DNA of 64,000 bases from Rutstroemia sp. NJR-2017a BVV2 (GCA_002946415.1 NJPS01000023.1:1-64000); one strand, 5' to 3'; numbered from the stretch's first letter, positions 23,128 through 33,750 are shown. Numbers and translations: made by a program. Notes: generated by a model from the letters alone, not told the origin.

Positions 23128-24860
23128 ATGTCTTCAAGCTCTAACACGAGAGGATATATCATTGATCCAGAAAGTCATAGACTGGACAAGCTACCAGAAA
23201 CGAACCCTAGCTCGACAGTGGCGGCTAAAGGGTTCAACAAAATTGCAACGAAAAAGTTGATCCGGAAGCTCGACCTCCGACTAATTCCAATCCTCGCTGT
23301 CCTCTTCTTGTGCAGCCCCTGCCCGCTCGTATATCTCTTATGCTAACTATATATAGGTTGTGCTTTCTTGATCGTAGCAATATAGGTAATGCACGCCTCC
23401 AAGGGCTGGAGAAAGACTTACATATGGCGGGATTGGATTACAACATCGCACTTGCGGTCTTCTTTCCCTGTTACATTGCCGTTGGAATACCAAGTAACAT
23501 GATGATGAATCGATGTCGGCCAAACTTTTGGCTTACTGTTCTTGTTCTTTCTTGGTCAATCATCATGGTCTGTATGGGCTTTGTACGAAACCTTGCAGGC
23601 TTAGCCTTGGTTCGGTGTTTCTTGGGTATTGCTGAAGGTGGGCTGGCTCCTGGCGTTACGCACTACATCACGATGTGGTATCCTCGCTACGAGAGAGGGC
23701 TGCGTTTGGCTTTATTTTTATCCACGGCCACAGCTGCTGGTACATTTGGCGGTTTGTTTGCTCGTGGTATTTCAGAAATGACTGGTGTTGGGGGTAAAGC
23801 GGGCTGGTCATGGATATTCATCATTGAAGGACTACTCACATTTTGTGTTGGAAGCGTATCTTATTGGGCTATATGTGATTATCCTGCTCGGTGAGTTTTC
23901 GCACGTTGTGCTTTGACAATATCACGGTACTAACCCTCCCGTTGTGCCAAATTCCTTACAGAGTCAGAACGGAATGAGGTGGTTCGTCGCCTCTCAAACG
24001 ACCGCCAGCTCCTCTCAGATGACTGGGATACTAAATACATCCGGCAAGCCTTGACAGACTGGAAAATTTACGTCAATATGTTCATTATCCTCGGTGTCAC
24101 CACCCCATTATATTCGATCTCTCTTTTCTTGCCCACCATTGTTAAGGATCTTGGTTACACCACCAATAGTGCTCAGCTCATGACTGTGCCTCCATATGTC
24201 ATTGCTTGTGGACTCAGTATCGTAGCCAGCTATTACTCGGATAAAGTACAACAGAGAGCTGTTTTCGTCCTGGGTTTCCAATTAGTGGCTATCATTGGAT
24301 TCTCTTTGTTGGCTACAAGTGACAAGTCGCCCATCCAGTACGCAGGCGCCTTCTTCGCGGCCCTAGGTAAGCTAGCTATTCACGTGGCATATGAGTTTCG
24401 CTGATAGGTGCCTATTTCCAGGGATATTTCCGCTTCTTCCCTTAACAAATGCTTGGTTCACAAACAATATAGGCGGTGGTCTGAAACGCAGTATCGGTGT
24501 CGCGATGTTTGTAGGATTTGGCAACTGCGGCGGTGTTCTTGCCGCGTTTGGATATAGGCCAGTTGATGCCCCAAGGTATTTGACAATCTTCCGCTTATTC
24601 CGAAGAAACGAGATCTATGAGGAGACGTTAGCTAACAGATCAATTTTAGGTATACCCAGGGACATACGATGCTGCTGGGTTCTTTGTCCATGTCCTTCGT
24701 TTTGGCGCTCTGCATGACAGCATATTACAGAATCGAAAATCATCGTAGGGATGCTGCCGACAGAGAGCGGGGATTAACGGTTGAATCCTACACAGAAGAG
24801 ATGAAGCTTTCACAAGAAAATAGAGGAGACGATGCAACATTCTGGAGATTCAGTATCTGA
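23128..24860 (+). CDS. MFS transporter (ACS family) with a damaged splice acceptor
   Basis: Reconstruction gives 500 residues from five exons: 23128-23309, 23357-23890, 23945-24366, 24422-24575 and 24650-24860. Family marks are intact: KLDLRLIPILAVLFL, then LCFLDRSNIGNARLQGLEKD, then the helix 4-5 region with LGIAEGGLAPGV, and the late motif GNCGGVLAAFGYRPVDAPRY. The second intron is odd. It has a good donor (GTGAGT at 23891) and branch site (CTAAC at 23930), and the protein resumes in perfect phase with RAKFLTESER at 23945. But the two bases before that are TG, not AG. The next AG (23960-23961) leads straight to a stop. So the gene may be recently broken, may use a rare non-canonical acceptor, or may hold a sequencing error. 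An intact version would import a small organic anion. Confidence 0.75.
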
Positions 24861-25355
24861 CTGAAGTAAGTGCGGAAATCATATCGAGAAGCCCGACGTG
24901 CAGTCCGTCGATAATGAACACAAAACGTCGGCGGTCAGAAGTAGCAACATCTTCTTTACGTGGATTTGAGGTCACAACCTGTTTTCCATCGTTTGATAAT
25001 CGACATCTGTAATGCCGATTTCTCGGGTGTTAATTACTTCAATAATGGATTTAATACATGTTACTGGATGAATTTATGTGACATGGTTTGGGTAAGCGGA
25101 CTTCGTCCGCTGCGTTGCTGTACGTTGACTTCTTCCCTGAATAGAAGTATCATGAAATAAACTACTAATCTCTAGTTAAAATTGAAATCGAAGATCGATT
25201 ATGCCATTCCATGTGCATGTGGTGATAATCAATTCGGTCTATTTATTCGGCAGCGGGACCGCTAGATCTCTATTCAAAGTCAAATGAATAATTCTAAAGT
25301 CTAACACAAACCTTCAACAGCACGCTTTTCACAAAATAGACTAGATCAAAAACAT
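24861..25355. other. Tail-to-tail spacer at the left edge of the siderophore cluster
   Basis: Convergent space between the MFS gene (+) and the acyl-CoA ligase (-). No GATA element of the ATCWGATAA type is seen here, consistent with a terminator region only. Confidence 0.4.
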
Positions 25356-27320
25356 CTACAACTTCGGTCTTGGCGCAACACTCCTCCCATTCACAATTCT
25401 TATCCCCTCCTCCCTCAGTTTAAACTTCTGAACCTTTCCGCTACCAGTTTTTGGCGTATCGACAGCCAATCCTTCTTCCCCGAACCAGAAGACGTGATGG
25501 GGCGCTTTATGCCACCCTAACTCTTTCCTCGTCCACTCTCTCACTTCGGCATCTGATATCTTCTTTTTCACCGCAGCAGAATCTTCCTTTGTGTCTAAGA
25601 AGGCACCGACGACCTCACCGTATTTAGAGTCGGGGATACCCACTACCACGGCGCGAGATATCGATGGATGGGCGTTGAGACGGGTCTCTACTTCTAGGGG
25701 ATAGATGTTCTCTCCGCCTATTCCAATATTAGGTCAGTTCGTTCACCACTCTCACCAATATTCAAGCCCACTAACCTCTAATTATGATATCTTTAAACCT
25801 TCCAGTGATTGAGCAGTATCCACGTGCATCAAACGACGCCTCATCACCAGTTTTCAACCACAGCACACCTTCGTCATCTCTAACCATTACTTCGGCTGTC
25901 TTTTCCGGATTATTCCAATAGCCCTTCTGGAGCGAATATCCCGATATGCAAAGTTCTCCTCGGGCTCCCTGTGGTACTATATTACCCTCTCGATCGATGA
26001 TTTTGGCGCGCAGGTGCGGGAGAATTTGGCCCACGGTCGTGAGCCGGGTATCTATGGTGTCATACGTGTAGGCGTTGAAGCAGGTAGGCGAAGTCTCCGT
26101 CAATCCTTGAACTCTGTCAGTCATATTCGAGGATTATCAGTTGCCTTGACTTACCATAACTAGACGTGTACTCACGCATTCCTAATTCTGTCAACAGTCT
26201 CCGCATTAGAGGTCTTGGTACAGGTGCACCAGCTATAATGCCCGTTCTCAAATTTCCACAGCTGAATCCTTGGGGTCTCGGTAGATTGAGGATCTCTTCA
26301 AACATGGTTGGTACACCATGAAGTGCGGTACATTTCTCATCTGATATAGCGCGGAGAACCGCAACTGGATCGAAGGTTTCTGCTGGAAGGATGACTTTTG
26401 CGCCATGAGTGATGACGGCCAGGACGCCGAGCACCAAACCAAAACAGTGGAATAGTGGTGGTGGACAGCAAAGGATGTCTCGATGTGTGAAGGCCAAGCG
26501 GTCACCAATCGAATTTGCATTATTAATTAAGTTACTGTGGATTGTGGTTAGATTTGTTAACACAATATTGACATCGAAAGAAAAGGCTTACAAGTGTGTA
26601 AGCATTGCCGCCTTGGGACTTCCAGTCGAACCGCTTGTGAATTGTAGGTTCACGACATCGTCTGGGTTAACTAGCGCCCTCGCTTTTTCGAAGCTGTTCA
26701 TGGAACACTGCTGCCTTCCTTCACTCTTCATTTCTCCATAGCTTATGAATCCTTCTCGAGTCCCTCTTAGCATTATGATGTTCTCTAGGTATTCAGAATT
26801 TCCGTCGTTTTTGGGAGTTGGTCCCAGATCCGACAGCAGTCTTCCTACGTCCTGTCGACCAATTTTTGGCACGGTGAACAATACTCGGCAACCTACTCCA
26901 AGTTAGTGATCATCTTTCTAAAGGGTTTCAGCTTGTGTTACCGGCATGTTTGAGCCCATTCTTCGCCTCTTGCGTTGTGTATGTGTTGTTTAACGCAACC
27001 AGTATGCAACCAATATAACCCGCTGCGAAGAACACCGAAATATATTCCGCACAATTCCCCGCCAAGATTCCAATTCGATCTCCAGTCTTAACACCCAAAG
27101 ACAGCAAACCCCGAGCTATCGCAGCACTCTCTTCCTGCAATCTCCCATACGTCCATCTCGTTCCAAGGGAAGGGCACACTAAACATTCGTGTTTCGAGCG
27201 CAGCTGAGTTTGTTGATCGAGCAAATCACCAAGAGTAAGGGACAACAGAGGCGGACTCGTTGCACCTTGAACGATTGATGGCCTTGGGGTATCACTTGTG
27301 ATTTCGTATGCAGACTGCAT
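25356..27320 (-). CDS. SidI-like acyl-CoA ligase (AMP-binding), probable peroxisomal
   Basis: Five exons on the minus strand, 27320-26942, 26892-26592, 26534-26155, 26105-25776 and 25717-25356, all in phase, give 583 residues. ANL-superfamily marks are complete: the P-loop TSGSTGSPK at residues 212-220, YGLTETSP at about 353-360, WLKTGDEASF, then GRFKDIIIRGGENIYP, and a C-terminal lysine context PKTGSGKVQKFK. The C-terminus ends PKL, a PTS1-like tripeptide. In Aspergillus, SidI activates mevalonate to mevalonyl-CoA for fusarinine siderophores and is peroxisomal, though through PTS2. Length and neighbours (hydratase, SidF-like acyltransferase, siderophore NRPS) fit the same role here. A medium-chain fatty acyl-CoA ligase cannot be excluded by eye. 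An ATCAGATAA element lies 70 bases upstream of the ATG. Confidence 0.85.
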
Positions 27321-27389
27321 TCTGAAGGTTCTAAGAGGTAAGATATTACAGCAGACAGCTGGCCCTGATTCTCGAACTGATTGAAAAAG

Positions 27390-27398
27390 ATCAGATAA
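27390..27398 (+). promoter_or_regulatory. Iron-repressor GATA element (ATCWGATAA)
   Basis: Exact ATCAGATAA, followed by GAT, 70 bases upstream of the ligase ATG. It matches the consensus established for the iron-responsive GATA repressors SreA/Sre1. Confidence 0.7.
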
Positions 27399-28110
27399 GA
27401 TAAAACCGTACCCAAGTACCTGCAGGTACGTGGGGACTTTACATGACTAAGGCATTATCCTGAATACCGAGACTCGGTGCGAGAAGATTTCGCACCTCAT
27501 CATTCTTGATTTCGAGTGTCAACATCTGACGTAACATGCGAGTAGAAACTGCTATCCGAATATTTGCTGAAGCCGAGGTTAGGGACGAGTATAGATGTGC
27601 AGGCCTCTCGTCAAGTTCAGGCAGGCTCCGTGCATGCAAGAGAGGGATATGAAAGACAGACAAGGAACCTACCCCAGGAAGCCCACGGCTCGAAGCAACT
27701 TCGCTATCAGCCCGCTTGGGACGACATCGCGTTACTTGGCGTAGAGTGTGAAAAGAAGTTTAGTGTGCAGACGGTTTCGGTCCCGAACTTCTACTCCACC
27801 GGTTGTCATCTATGCTGTAATAGAATCAACTTTGACTCCGATGAATGTACCAACCTTCTCAAATCATTCGTCACGCATCTTCAAGAAGCAAATTCGGGCA
27901 GTGGCACTCATTCACCACGAAACATACTTCCAGCGAATCATATCCAAACATGAAGCTTCGAGTTGACAAGCACCTACCTAGTTGTCTAGGATGCAGTAGG
28001 TTATGTGAAAGGAAAAATTTTCATCTGATTAGATTGATAAGATTATGGTTGATCAGATTACGCAAGACCATCTCACACTAAAAGAGACAGTTTTAGCGTT
28101 GAATGTGGAC

Positions 28111-28119
28111 TTATCAGAT
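28111..28119 (-). promoter_or_regulatory. Iron-repressor GATA element (ATCWGATAA)
   Basis: Exact match (TTATCAGAT on the plus strand), about 240 bases upstream of the hydratase ATG at 28357, with GATA near-matches just upstream. Confidence 0.65.
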
Positions 28120-28356
28120 CCCGAGCCCGGAACGCAAGTGCATGGGTGTCAGTTTAGTGAGGGGAGTCAACGGGCTCTTGAATACCCAAGTCTCCTGAAT
28201 TTAGCCGGGTCTACTGCACCGTGGTGGACCTCACAATGGACCTAGAAAATGATACTTGCATATTTGGAGGGAGCTTGGGCAATTTGGTGACGAGATGAGA
28301 ATTGTCTGATTTGAAGATAATCCCGCGTACGAGGAATATTCGTGCTTGTTTGAGTT

Positions 28357-29465
28357 ATGGCGCAGAGCAAAACCTCAGAACCTGGGGTTGGATTCGAATA
28401 TCCTCCTGTGAAGGTCACATGGAATAAGCGTGATCTGCTACTTTTTGCGTACAGCATTGGGTGTACAGCTGATGAGCTTCATTTTCTCTATGTAAGATGC
28501 TGCACAATGTGCTTTGATACCACCTAACGAGGAACCTAGGAGAAGCATCCAAAGTTTCAACCTTTCCCTACATATCCTATTGTTCTCTGTAAGTACCTGG
28601 CATCCTTCTCTAGGATCCAATGTCTCACTAATATTTACAAGCCTTCAAAACCGAATCGAAAGACACCACCGATTTCCGCGCCATCGAGAATGCTCTCCCA
28701 TCGATTCCGGGAGTGCCTCACTTCTCGCCCCTCGATGTAGTCGACGGCTCGCGTTCCTTTAAAATCCTCAAACCTCTCCCATTAACCTCGGATGAGCTTT
28801 CCGGCTCTTCCTTTTCCATACACAAAACCGTTCTCGGCGTCTACGATAAAGGCAATTCCGGCAGCGTTCTCAAAGTTCTCCATCGTCTCATCGACGACAC
28901 TACCGGAGACGTGTATGTCGAGATCGTGGTAACATCATTTTACATTGGGCGCGGTAACTGGGGCGGACCACGGGGTCCTAAGAATTTCGAAATGGAGATA
29001 CCCAACCGAGAACCAGATGCTGTGGAGAGGATACAGACAAACAAGGAGTCGTCGTTGTTGTATAGGTTGAACGGGGATTATAATCCTTTGCATGCGGAGC
29101 CAGAGCAAGGGAAACAAATGGGCTTTGGTGGGGTGATATTGCATGGGCTGGTCAGTTGGAACTTGTCGGCTCATGTGATACTCAAGGCTTGGGGTGGTAG
29201 TGATGGGATGAGAATGAGTGAGTTCGAGGCAAGGTTTAGGAAACCGGTCAGGCCCGGAGATGGGCTGGTGGTGGAGATGTGGAAAGGAGAGAAGGTGAGT
29301 GAGTATGGGGAAGGGTGGTGGGAGGTGAAGTTCAGGACGAGGAAAGCGGATGGTGAGGTGGTATTGAGTGGGGGCAGGGCGGTCATCAAGTTGGTTGATG
29401 ATAGCGAGGTAGAAGGGGAGAAGATAACCATGGAGAAGCAAGAGGCTGTGAAGAGTAGGCTCTGA
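28357..29465 (+). CDS. MaoC-type 2-enoyl-CoA hydratase, peroxisomal (PTS1 SRL)
   Basis: Three exons, 28357-28491, 28540-28588 and 28642-29465, in phase, give 335 residues. The N-terminus VTWNKRDLLLFAYSIG...DELHFLY (about 20-45), then EKHPKFQPFPTYP (46-58), is the non-catalytic hot-dog half typical of peroxisomal hydratase 2 proteins. The catalytic half holds the hydratase-2 motif YRLNGDYNPLHAEP, with active-site Asp207 and His212, followed by GGVILHGL. The protein ends SRL, a standard PTS1. Such enzymes reversibly hydrate trans-2-enoyl-CoA. Beside a SidI-like ligase and a SidF-like acyltransferase, it is the natural candidate to dehydrate mevalonyl-CoA (or a similar 3-hydroxyacyl-CoA) to the enoyl form. 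In Aspergillus that step is done by SidH, which belongs to the unrelated crotonase fold. A general beta-oxidation role is the alternative. Confidence 0.87.
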
Positions 29466-29679
29466 GGGGTAAGAGGAATGGGCGAGATTGAATCATCATA
29501 TATTGTATTGACCAGTTTAACTTGATGGGAACAAATTAGTCTGGCAATGCCTATAGCTCATATTAATGAAGGCTATATAACATGAATATCAAATTTTCGA
29601 ACACCTTTCTTCTTCACGATCATACCTTCTTGTGTTATCAGAAAATGTTTGGCTCATACTCGTCACGCTTAACCCAGAC

Positions 29680-30993
29680 CTATAACTTACTGCCTCCCAT
29701 CCCAGCATATCTCGCCTCCATATCTCTAACCTTTCTTTCACCTCCGCTTTCCCACCCCTCCCCAAACCCCGCGAAAAACCTCTCCCTTCCTACCCTTACC
29801 ATCGCACTTCTCTTATGCGCAAAATCCACCCATCTCTCCACCGCAAACCCGTTCAAGAAATCATACATCAACACCCTATCATTCGTCGCCTTCGGTTCTC
29901 CCACTACATTCATCGTCCTCGGATCGTCAAGAAAGATGTAGTGAACTACACACGCCCACCAAGCCGATGCACGATGCGGACCGCGGAATGCGGTATTCCC
30001 AACCAACAAGTGTCGACCGCGGTCGAAAGCAGATGCTGAAGTGGACTGGTAATGCGAACCAAGATTATCTTCAGCGGAGTAGTAGATCTCGCCGTAGACG
30101 AAAGGTGTGTTGTCGAAGTAGGCGAGGATGGGGAGAGTGTGCGGGTCAGATATTTGCGCATCGAGGTAGTTGCGATGGTGTTCGAGAGAGCCGGACTCGT
30201 TCCAGCCGGCTGCGACACGCGGGTCGTTTTGCCAGGTGTGGAAGAGATTGAGGTGGGTTGAATCATTCGGGTCGAGTGCGCGCATGGAGAAGTGGGATTT
30301 TAGATGAGGAATGTAGCGGCTGTAGAGGAGAGAACCAGGAGTGGGTTTTGAGGGACGGCGGGGGTGAAGATTTATGCTGCGGGTTGGGGAGTAGGGGTAG
30401 ATTGGAAAGTCGGAGAGCAGCTTGGAAGTTGTGAGAAGGACTGGTGTAGAGGGAGCCCAGACGGGACGCGGACCGAATGGGGAGCCGGCACCTTGCCAAA
30501 ATGTGTGTCTTTGGCAGAGGATTTCATTCTCTTTCACTCGTTCTTTATCTGCGGAATCGGGTTTGGGGTGCGGAATGGAGAGGCCAACGCTTTGAAGGTC
30601 GTGAACTAAGTGGTGGAAATTTGCGCCGCTCAGGATAAGACGGAATTGTTCTTGTTCGGAAGAAAGCGAGAAGAATGTGTATATGATGAGCCAGAGTTGG
30701 GCAAGGGATGGAGACTCAGAACCTGTCCATTGAACCGTAGCAACTGGACTTGCACGTGCGCGCGCCCATTGTGTGTTGGTTCGAGGAGGAAGCTCCTCGC
30801 CAGGTGCGAGGGCTGTGAATGTGATGTTGAGGTTATGAAGCTCGCTGGGAAGAAGGGAGGTATCTCCGCTTGCGTAGTGTAATTGGTAGAGTAGTAAAGG
30901 CGACGACGTTTTCCGGACCTGATAGAATGTCAAGTAAGGATGTGGCAGGGCGATCTCGAAGCCTTCATAGGGAGGAATTGCTGATTCTGCCAT
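29680..30993 (-). CDS. SidF-like N5-hydroxyornithine acyltransferase, peroxisomal (PTS1 SKL)
   Basis: Single exon, 437 residues from the ATG at 30993. The open frame extends upstream only through a non-ATG codon. The C-terminal GNAT half (about 235-405) has the hydroxyornithine acyltransferase pattern: THLNLFHTWQNDPRVAAGWN, then LPILAYFDNTPFVYGEIYY, then RGRHLLVGNTAFRGPHRAS and VVGEPKATNDRVLMYDFLN. This is the IucB/SidF/SidL superfamily, which transfers acyl groups from CoA to N5-hydroxyornithine. The protein ends SKL, the archetypal PTS1. Peroxisomal SidF uses anhydromevalonyl-CoA, while SidL is an acetyltransferase for ferricrocin. The PTS1 and the ligase/hydratase neighbours favour the SidF type. 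It converges with the hydratase gene 214 bases away. ATCWGATAA elements at 31533 and 31573 lie 540-590 bases upstream. Confidence 0.9.
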   Translation of the reverse strand: MAESAIPPYEGFEIALPHPYLTFYQVRKTSSPLLLYQLHYASGDTSLLPSELHNLNITFTALAPGEELPPRTNTQWARARASPVATVQWTGSESPSLAQLWLIIYTFFSLSSEQEQFRLILSGANFHHLVHDLQSVGLSIPHPKPDSADKERVKENEILCQRHTFWQGAGSPFGPRPVWAPSTPVLLTTSKLLSDFPIYPYSPTRSINLHPRRPSKPTPGSLLYSRYIPHLKSHFSMRALDPNDSTHLNLFHTWQNDPRVAAGWNESGSLEHHRNYLDAQISDPHTLPILAYFDNTPFVYGEIYYSAEDNLGSHYQSTSASAFDRGRHLLVGNTAFRGPHRASAWWACVVHYIFLDDPRTMNVVGEPKATNDRVLMYDFLNGFAVERWVDFAHKRSAMVRVGRERFFAGFGEGWESGGERKVRDMEARYAGMGGSKL

Positions 30994-31532
30994 TGTCTTT
31001 GTGTGTAATGGTGTCGCCGTCGCAATTGGCTTGATCGGAGGCAGCAAGTGACTTGGTAGAACGACAACCTGAACTGAAGCACATTCACATGAAAGCCTGA
31101 GCTCCAAACTTCCGAAGCTCTAATTGTGGGCCTGTAAGAGCTTATGATGGTACCTCAGCTGGACGGCATTAGTCGGTACATTCTATGCCCACCTCAACCC
31201 ATCAGAGTCTACAACTCCAGAGGTAGCGAGGTGACAATCGAATCCAACACTAAGACCAACATCGGCCGGCCCACACAGTCTTCTTGCCGACTGCAATAAT
31301 CGCATATTTCCACAGCTCGTTCCTTCGCCAAGGAAGACACATACAGGAGCCCACCAATTCCATCTAGTAACCGATTCTTTCCTGCTCCATCCATACCTCT
31401 CTCTACCTTGCACGTCCTTTCAACCCAATTTGTCCATACCCAATGCAGTTCGAGTCTCCGAAATGGAATCAGCTCATACTCAAGGAAACCAGACCATAAA
31501 AGTCGACTCCGCTCGCCTACGAAACAAAAAGG

Positions 31533-31541
31533 TTATCAGAT
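31533..31541 (-). promoter_or_regulatory. Iron-repressor GATA element (ATCWGATAA)
   Basis: Exact match (TTATCAGAT on the plus strand), about 540 bases upstream of the acyltransferase ATG and 32 bases from the next element. Confidence 0.65.
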
Positions 31542-31572
31542 CATGCAGTTACCCACAATCGAAGAAAATTTT

Positions 31573-31581
31573 TTATCTGAT
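31573..31581 (-). promoter_or_regulatory. Iron-repressor GATA element (ATCWGATAA)
   Basis: Exact match (TTATCTGAT on the plus strand), paired with the element at 31533 upstream of the acyltransferase gene. Confidence 0.65.
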
Positions 31582-32241
31582 CGAGCTAATGCATAGATGA
31601 CGAGTCTGACCCGTCCTGTGGTCATGGTGGGGTATGGCATAGTTCGTCTACACTACAATAGAATTACCGGCCGATTTCGGGAACAGCGGGGTCGGGTGGC
31701 TTGATAGGGGAACACCTTTATTAGGCGAGGGCAGTGACAACAGGGGTAAGGGGACGTGATGAGGAATGGATAGGTGCATAAAAGGATTTATCCGTGAACT
31801 TCCGTATTTAAGCTTGTCTGATGGATAATGCGACGCGATGCGCTGAGGATATGGCGCGTTGCGCAAGGAAACATATCACGTAGATACAAGTAAGCTGAGT
31901 GCAGCAGGCACAGGAAAATTCTAGGCTGGTATGTCCTGCGCAAACACAAATACGTGTAAGATCAATGTGACTACTGAATTGAGTTACTAGCAATTGCGAC
32001 AAGGTTTCTCTATCTTGCTGATGACCTGCCCCCTCCAAGAAGCGGAAAAATTTACAGAGAGTATTGCATATCCCACAATTTTGAAGTAGAAGAAAAGATG
32101 TATGAAAGCCATTCCAATTCCAGGTTCAAGCAAAATATATCGAATTCTACCGTATCCCAGTCCATCCGTCTCTCCCATCAAGATCTATCCCCTCGCCAAA
32201 CACCAAATCATCACTCCCAACTCCTTGCCATAGCTAATCGA

Positions 32242-33061
32242 TTACAAGACAGCTCTCAGCATCCTCCTCTCCTCTTCTTTCTCCCATCTAGATAGTAACC
32301 TATCACTTTCCTTTGCTATTGTGGCTAGATTCTGTGTTGTGAAGAAAGTTAGCTTCCACGCCATTATTTGTCACATAGGAACCGCAAGTAGAAATACAAT
32401 AGAGAAGTTGAGAACTCACTAATTCACTCTGCCCAAGGCCTTCACAAGCCTTCTTTACCCCCTCCAACACTTCCATCATTCCATCTACTGCTTCCTGATC
32501 CGCACCTATAACCCTCCCGGCTCTGATCATGACCTCCTCGCCATCTTCTAGTCTCACGAAGACATCAACACTCCTCCTATTTCCCCTCTCCCTCATTCCT
32601 ACTGCATCTCCCCTCAGAAACTGCACTCCGCCATCCATTCCAGCCTCACTCTCCTTTACTATCATTTCCGCACACCACTTGACATACCCCTCCCACTCAT
32701 TTCCCCTCGGCCTCATACCTTTTTCTCCCAAACTCATCCACTCCACCAACTTCCCTTCCTCCGCAAGATAATTAAGATACGTGTATCTACTCGTGGGATC
32801 AAGCCCTGTCGCGAAGTCCTCTAGAAAGCTCCCCCCAATATCTTGTGCTGAGATATCCTCCGCTGAATCAATATTCGACGGAAGAAGAAATAAGATATTG
32901 AGATTGAGTTGCGAAGCGCGAATGAAAGCAGCGATTGCGAGACTTAGAGATTCGATGGAGAATATAGGGATGATTGTATCGTATGTGTTGAGGAGAGGAG
33001 GATGAGGTTGTGGCCGAGATACAGAGGGGGAAGAGATGGGAATGGGTATCTGGAGGGACAT
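32242..33061 (-). CDS. Short, degenerate SidA-like (ornithine N5-monooxygenase-like) protein
   Basis: Two exons on the minus strand, 33061-32420 and 32331-32242, with a clean GTGAGT...CACAG intron, give 243 residues; real SidA enzymes have about 500. The family resemblance is in the middle: DFATGLDPTSRYTYLNYLAE (residues 82-101) matches the SidA 'DLAT..DPRS.FTFLNYL' block. It is followed by GKLVEWMSL and a WEGYVKWCAE block (123-132). The expected FAD-binding GxGP segment before SLAIA is replaced by PIFSIES. The stretch that binds FAD before the LNYL block, the NADPH-binding domain and the ornithine-binding half are all missing. The end, RMLRAVL, recalls the C-terminus of SidA proteins. It cannot be an active oxygenase. 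It keeps an open frame and a good intron, so it may be an expressed remnant or a repurposed protein. No intact sidA lies in this window. Confidence 0.65.
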
Positions 33062-33550
33062 ATTTGCTTCGTGCTTGGTAGTGCCTTTTGAGACTTGAGA
33101 AGTATTGAGGTGGTGGTTGAAGCTGTTCAACTGAATTTGCGACGAAGATGTATCTCAAGCTTGGTGCACCAAACGGAAGAGATGAATTCTTCAAACTAGG
33201 AAGCTATCAGTAGTATACCAGAAATCAAGACCAAGATCTCCAAATCACAGCCTACCTTCTACAAGCCGTCTAAAACCATTCCCATCTAGCATTCAGTACG
33301 GGACCGAGAACCACTCGGTGACCTGGATCTGCGAACAACAATGACAGAAGTAACAATCATTTAGGTAATACAAGATCTAGCGGTAGCTGGTATGTGTAAC
33401 TAAATCACTCAATTTACCATTCATCCTCGTGGTTGCTTTTCTTTAGATGGTCTTCCTTGCTTCTTATTTCTCCCTGTCCATACTACCCCTTCAGGAAAAT
33501 AGATACTCACACACCCAATACTTCCATACCTCCAAAAATGCAATAAAATC

Positions 33551-33559
33551 TTATCAGAT
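33551..33559 (-). promoter_or_regulatory. Iron-repressor GATA element (ATCWGATAA)
   Basis: Exact match, about 490 bases upstream of the SidA-like ATG. On its own strand it extends to ATCTGATAAGAT, the same extended form seen upstream of the ABC and NRPS genes. Confidence 0.68.
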
Positions 33560-33653
33560 CATCAGATGCCAATAGACCCTCTTTCGACTTCCTCGGTCTG
33601 CTACACTCACCGAACAGCCAAGATGACATGAATGCACGAGGAGAAGAGAACTT

Positions 33654-33662
33654 TTATCAGAT
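33654..33662 (-). promoter_or_regulatory. Iron-repressor GATA element (ATCWGATAA)
   Basis: Exact match (TTATCAGAT on the plus strand), the second of three within 200 bases upstream of the SidA-like gene. Confidence 0.65.
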
Positions 33663-33741
33663 CAAAAGTCTCCTTCCTTGGAGCTACAGACCCTTGTCGT
33701 TCCGGTACTTGGCAGACGGGGGTGCAGTGGGGTAAATTAGG

Positions 33742-33750
33742 TTATCAGAT
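33742..33750 (-). promoter_or_regulatory. Iron-repressor GATA element (ATCWGATAA)
   Basis: Exact match (TTATCAGAT on the plus strand), the third of three upstream of the SidA-like gene. Confidence 0.65.

Larger units (their letters stand above)
27321..28356. other. Divergent promoter region between ligase and hydratase
   Basis: About 1.0 kb separating two divergent cluster genes. It holds two exact ATCWGATAA elements (27390 and 28111). Near-matches ATCTGATTA at 28023 and ATCAGATTA at 28052 flank a GATAAG at about 28036. A 129-codon open frame (27564-27953) has no domain and is probably chance. Confidence 0.6.
30994..32241. other. Promoter side of the acyltransferase gene
   Basis: About 1.25 kb between two minus-strand genes. 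It contains two exact ATCWGATAA elements (31533, 31573) and no supported gene. Confidence 0.5.

Noticed and set aside
27564..27953. 129-codon plus-strand open frame in the ligase/hydratase promoter
   Set aside because: No domain, odd composition, and it overlaps the shared regulatory region. Likely chance.
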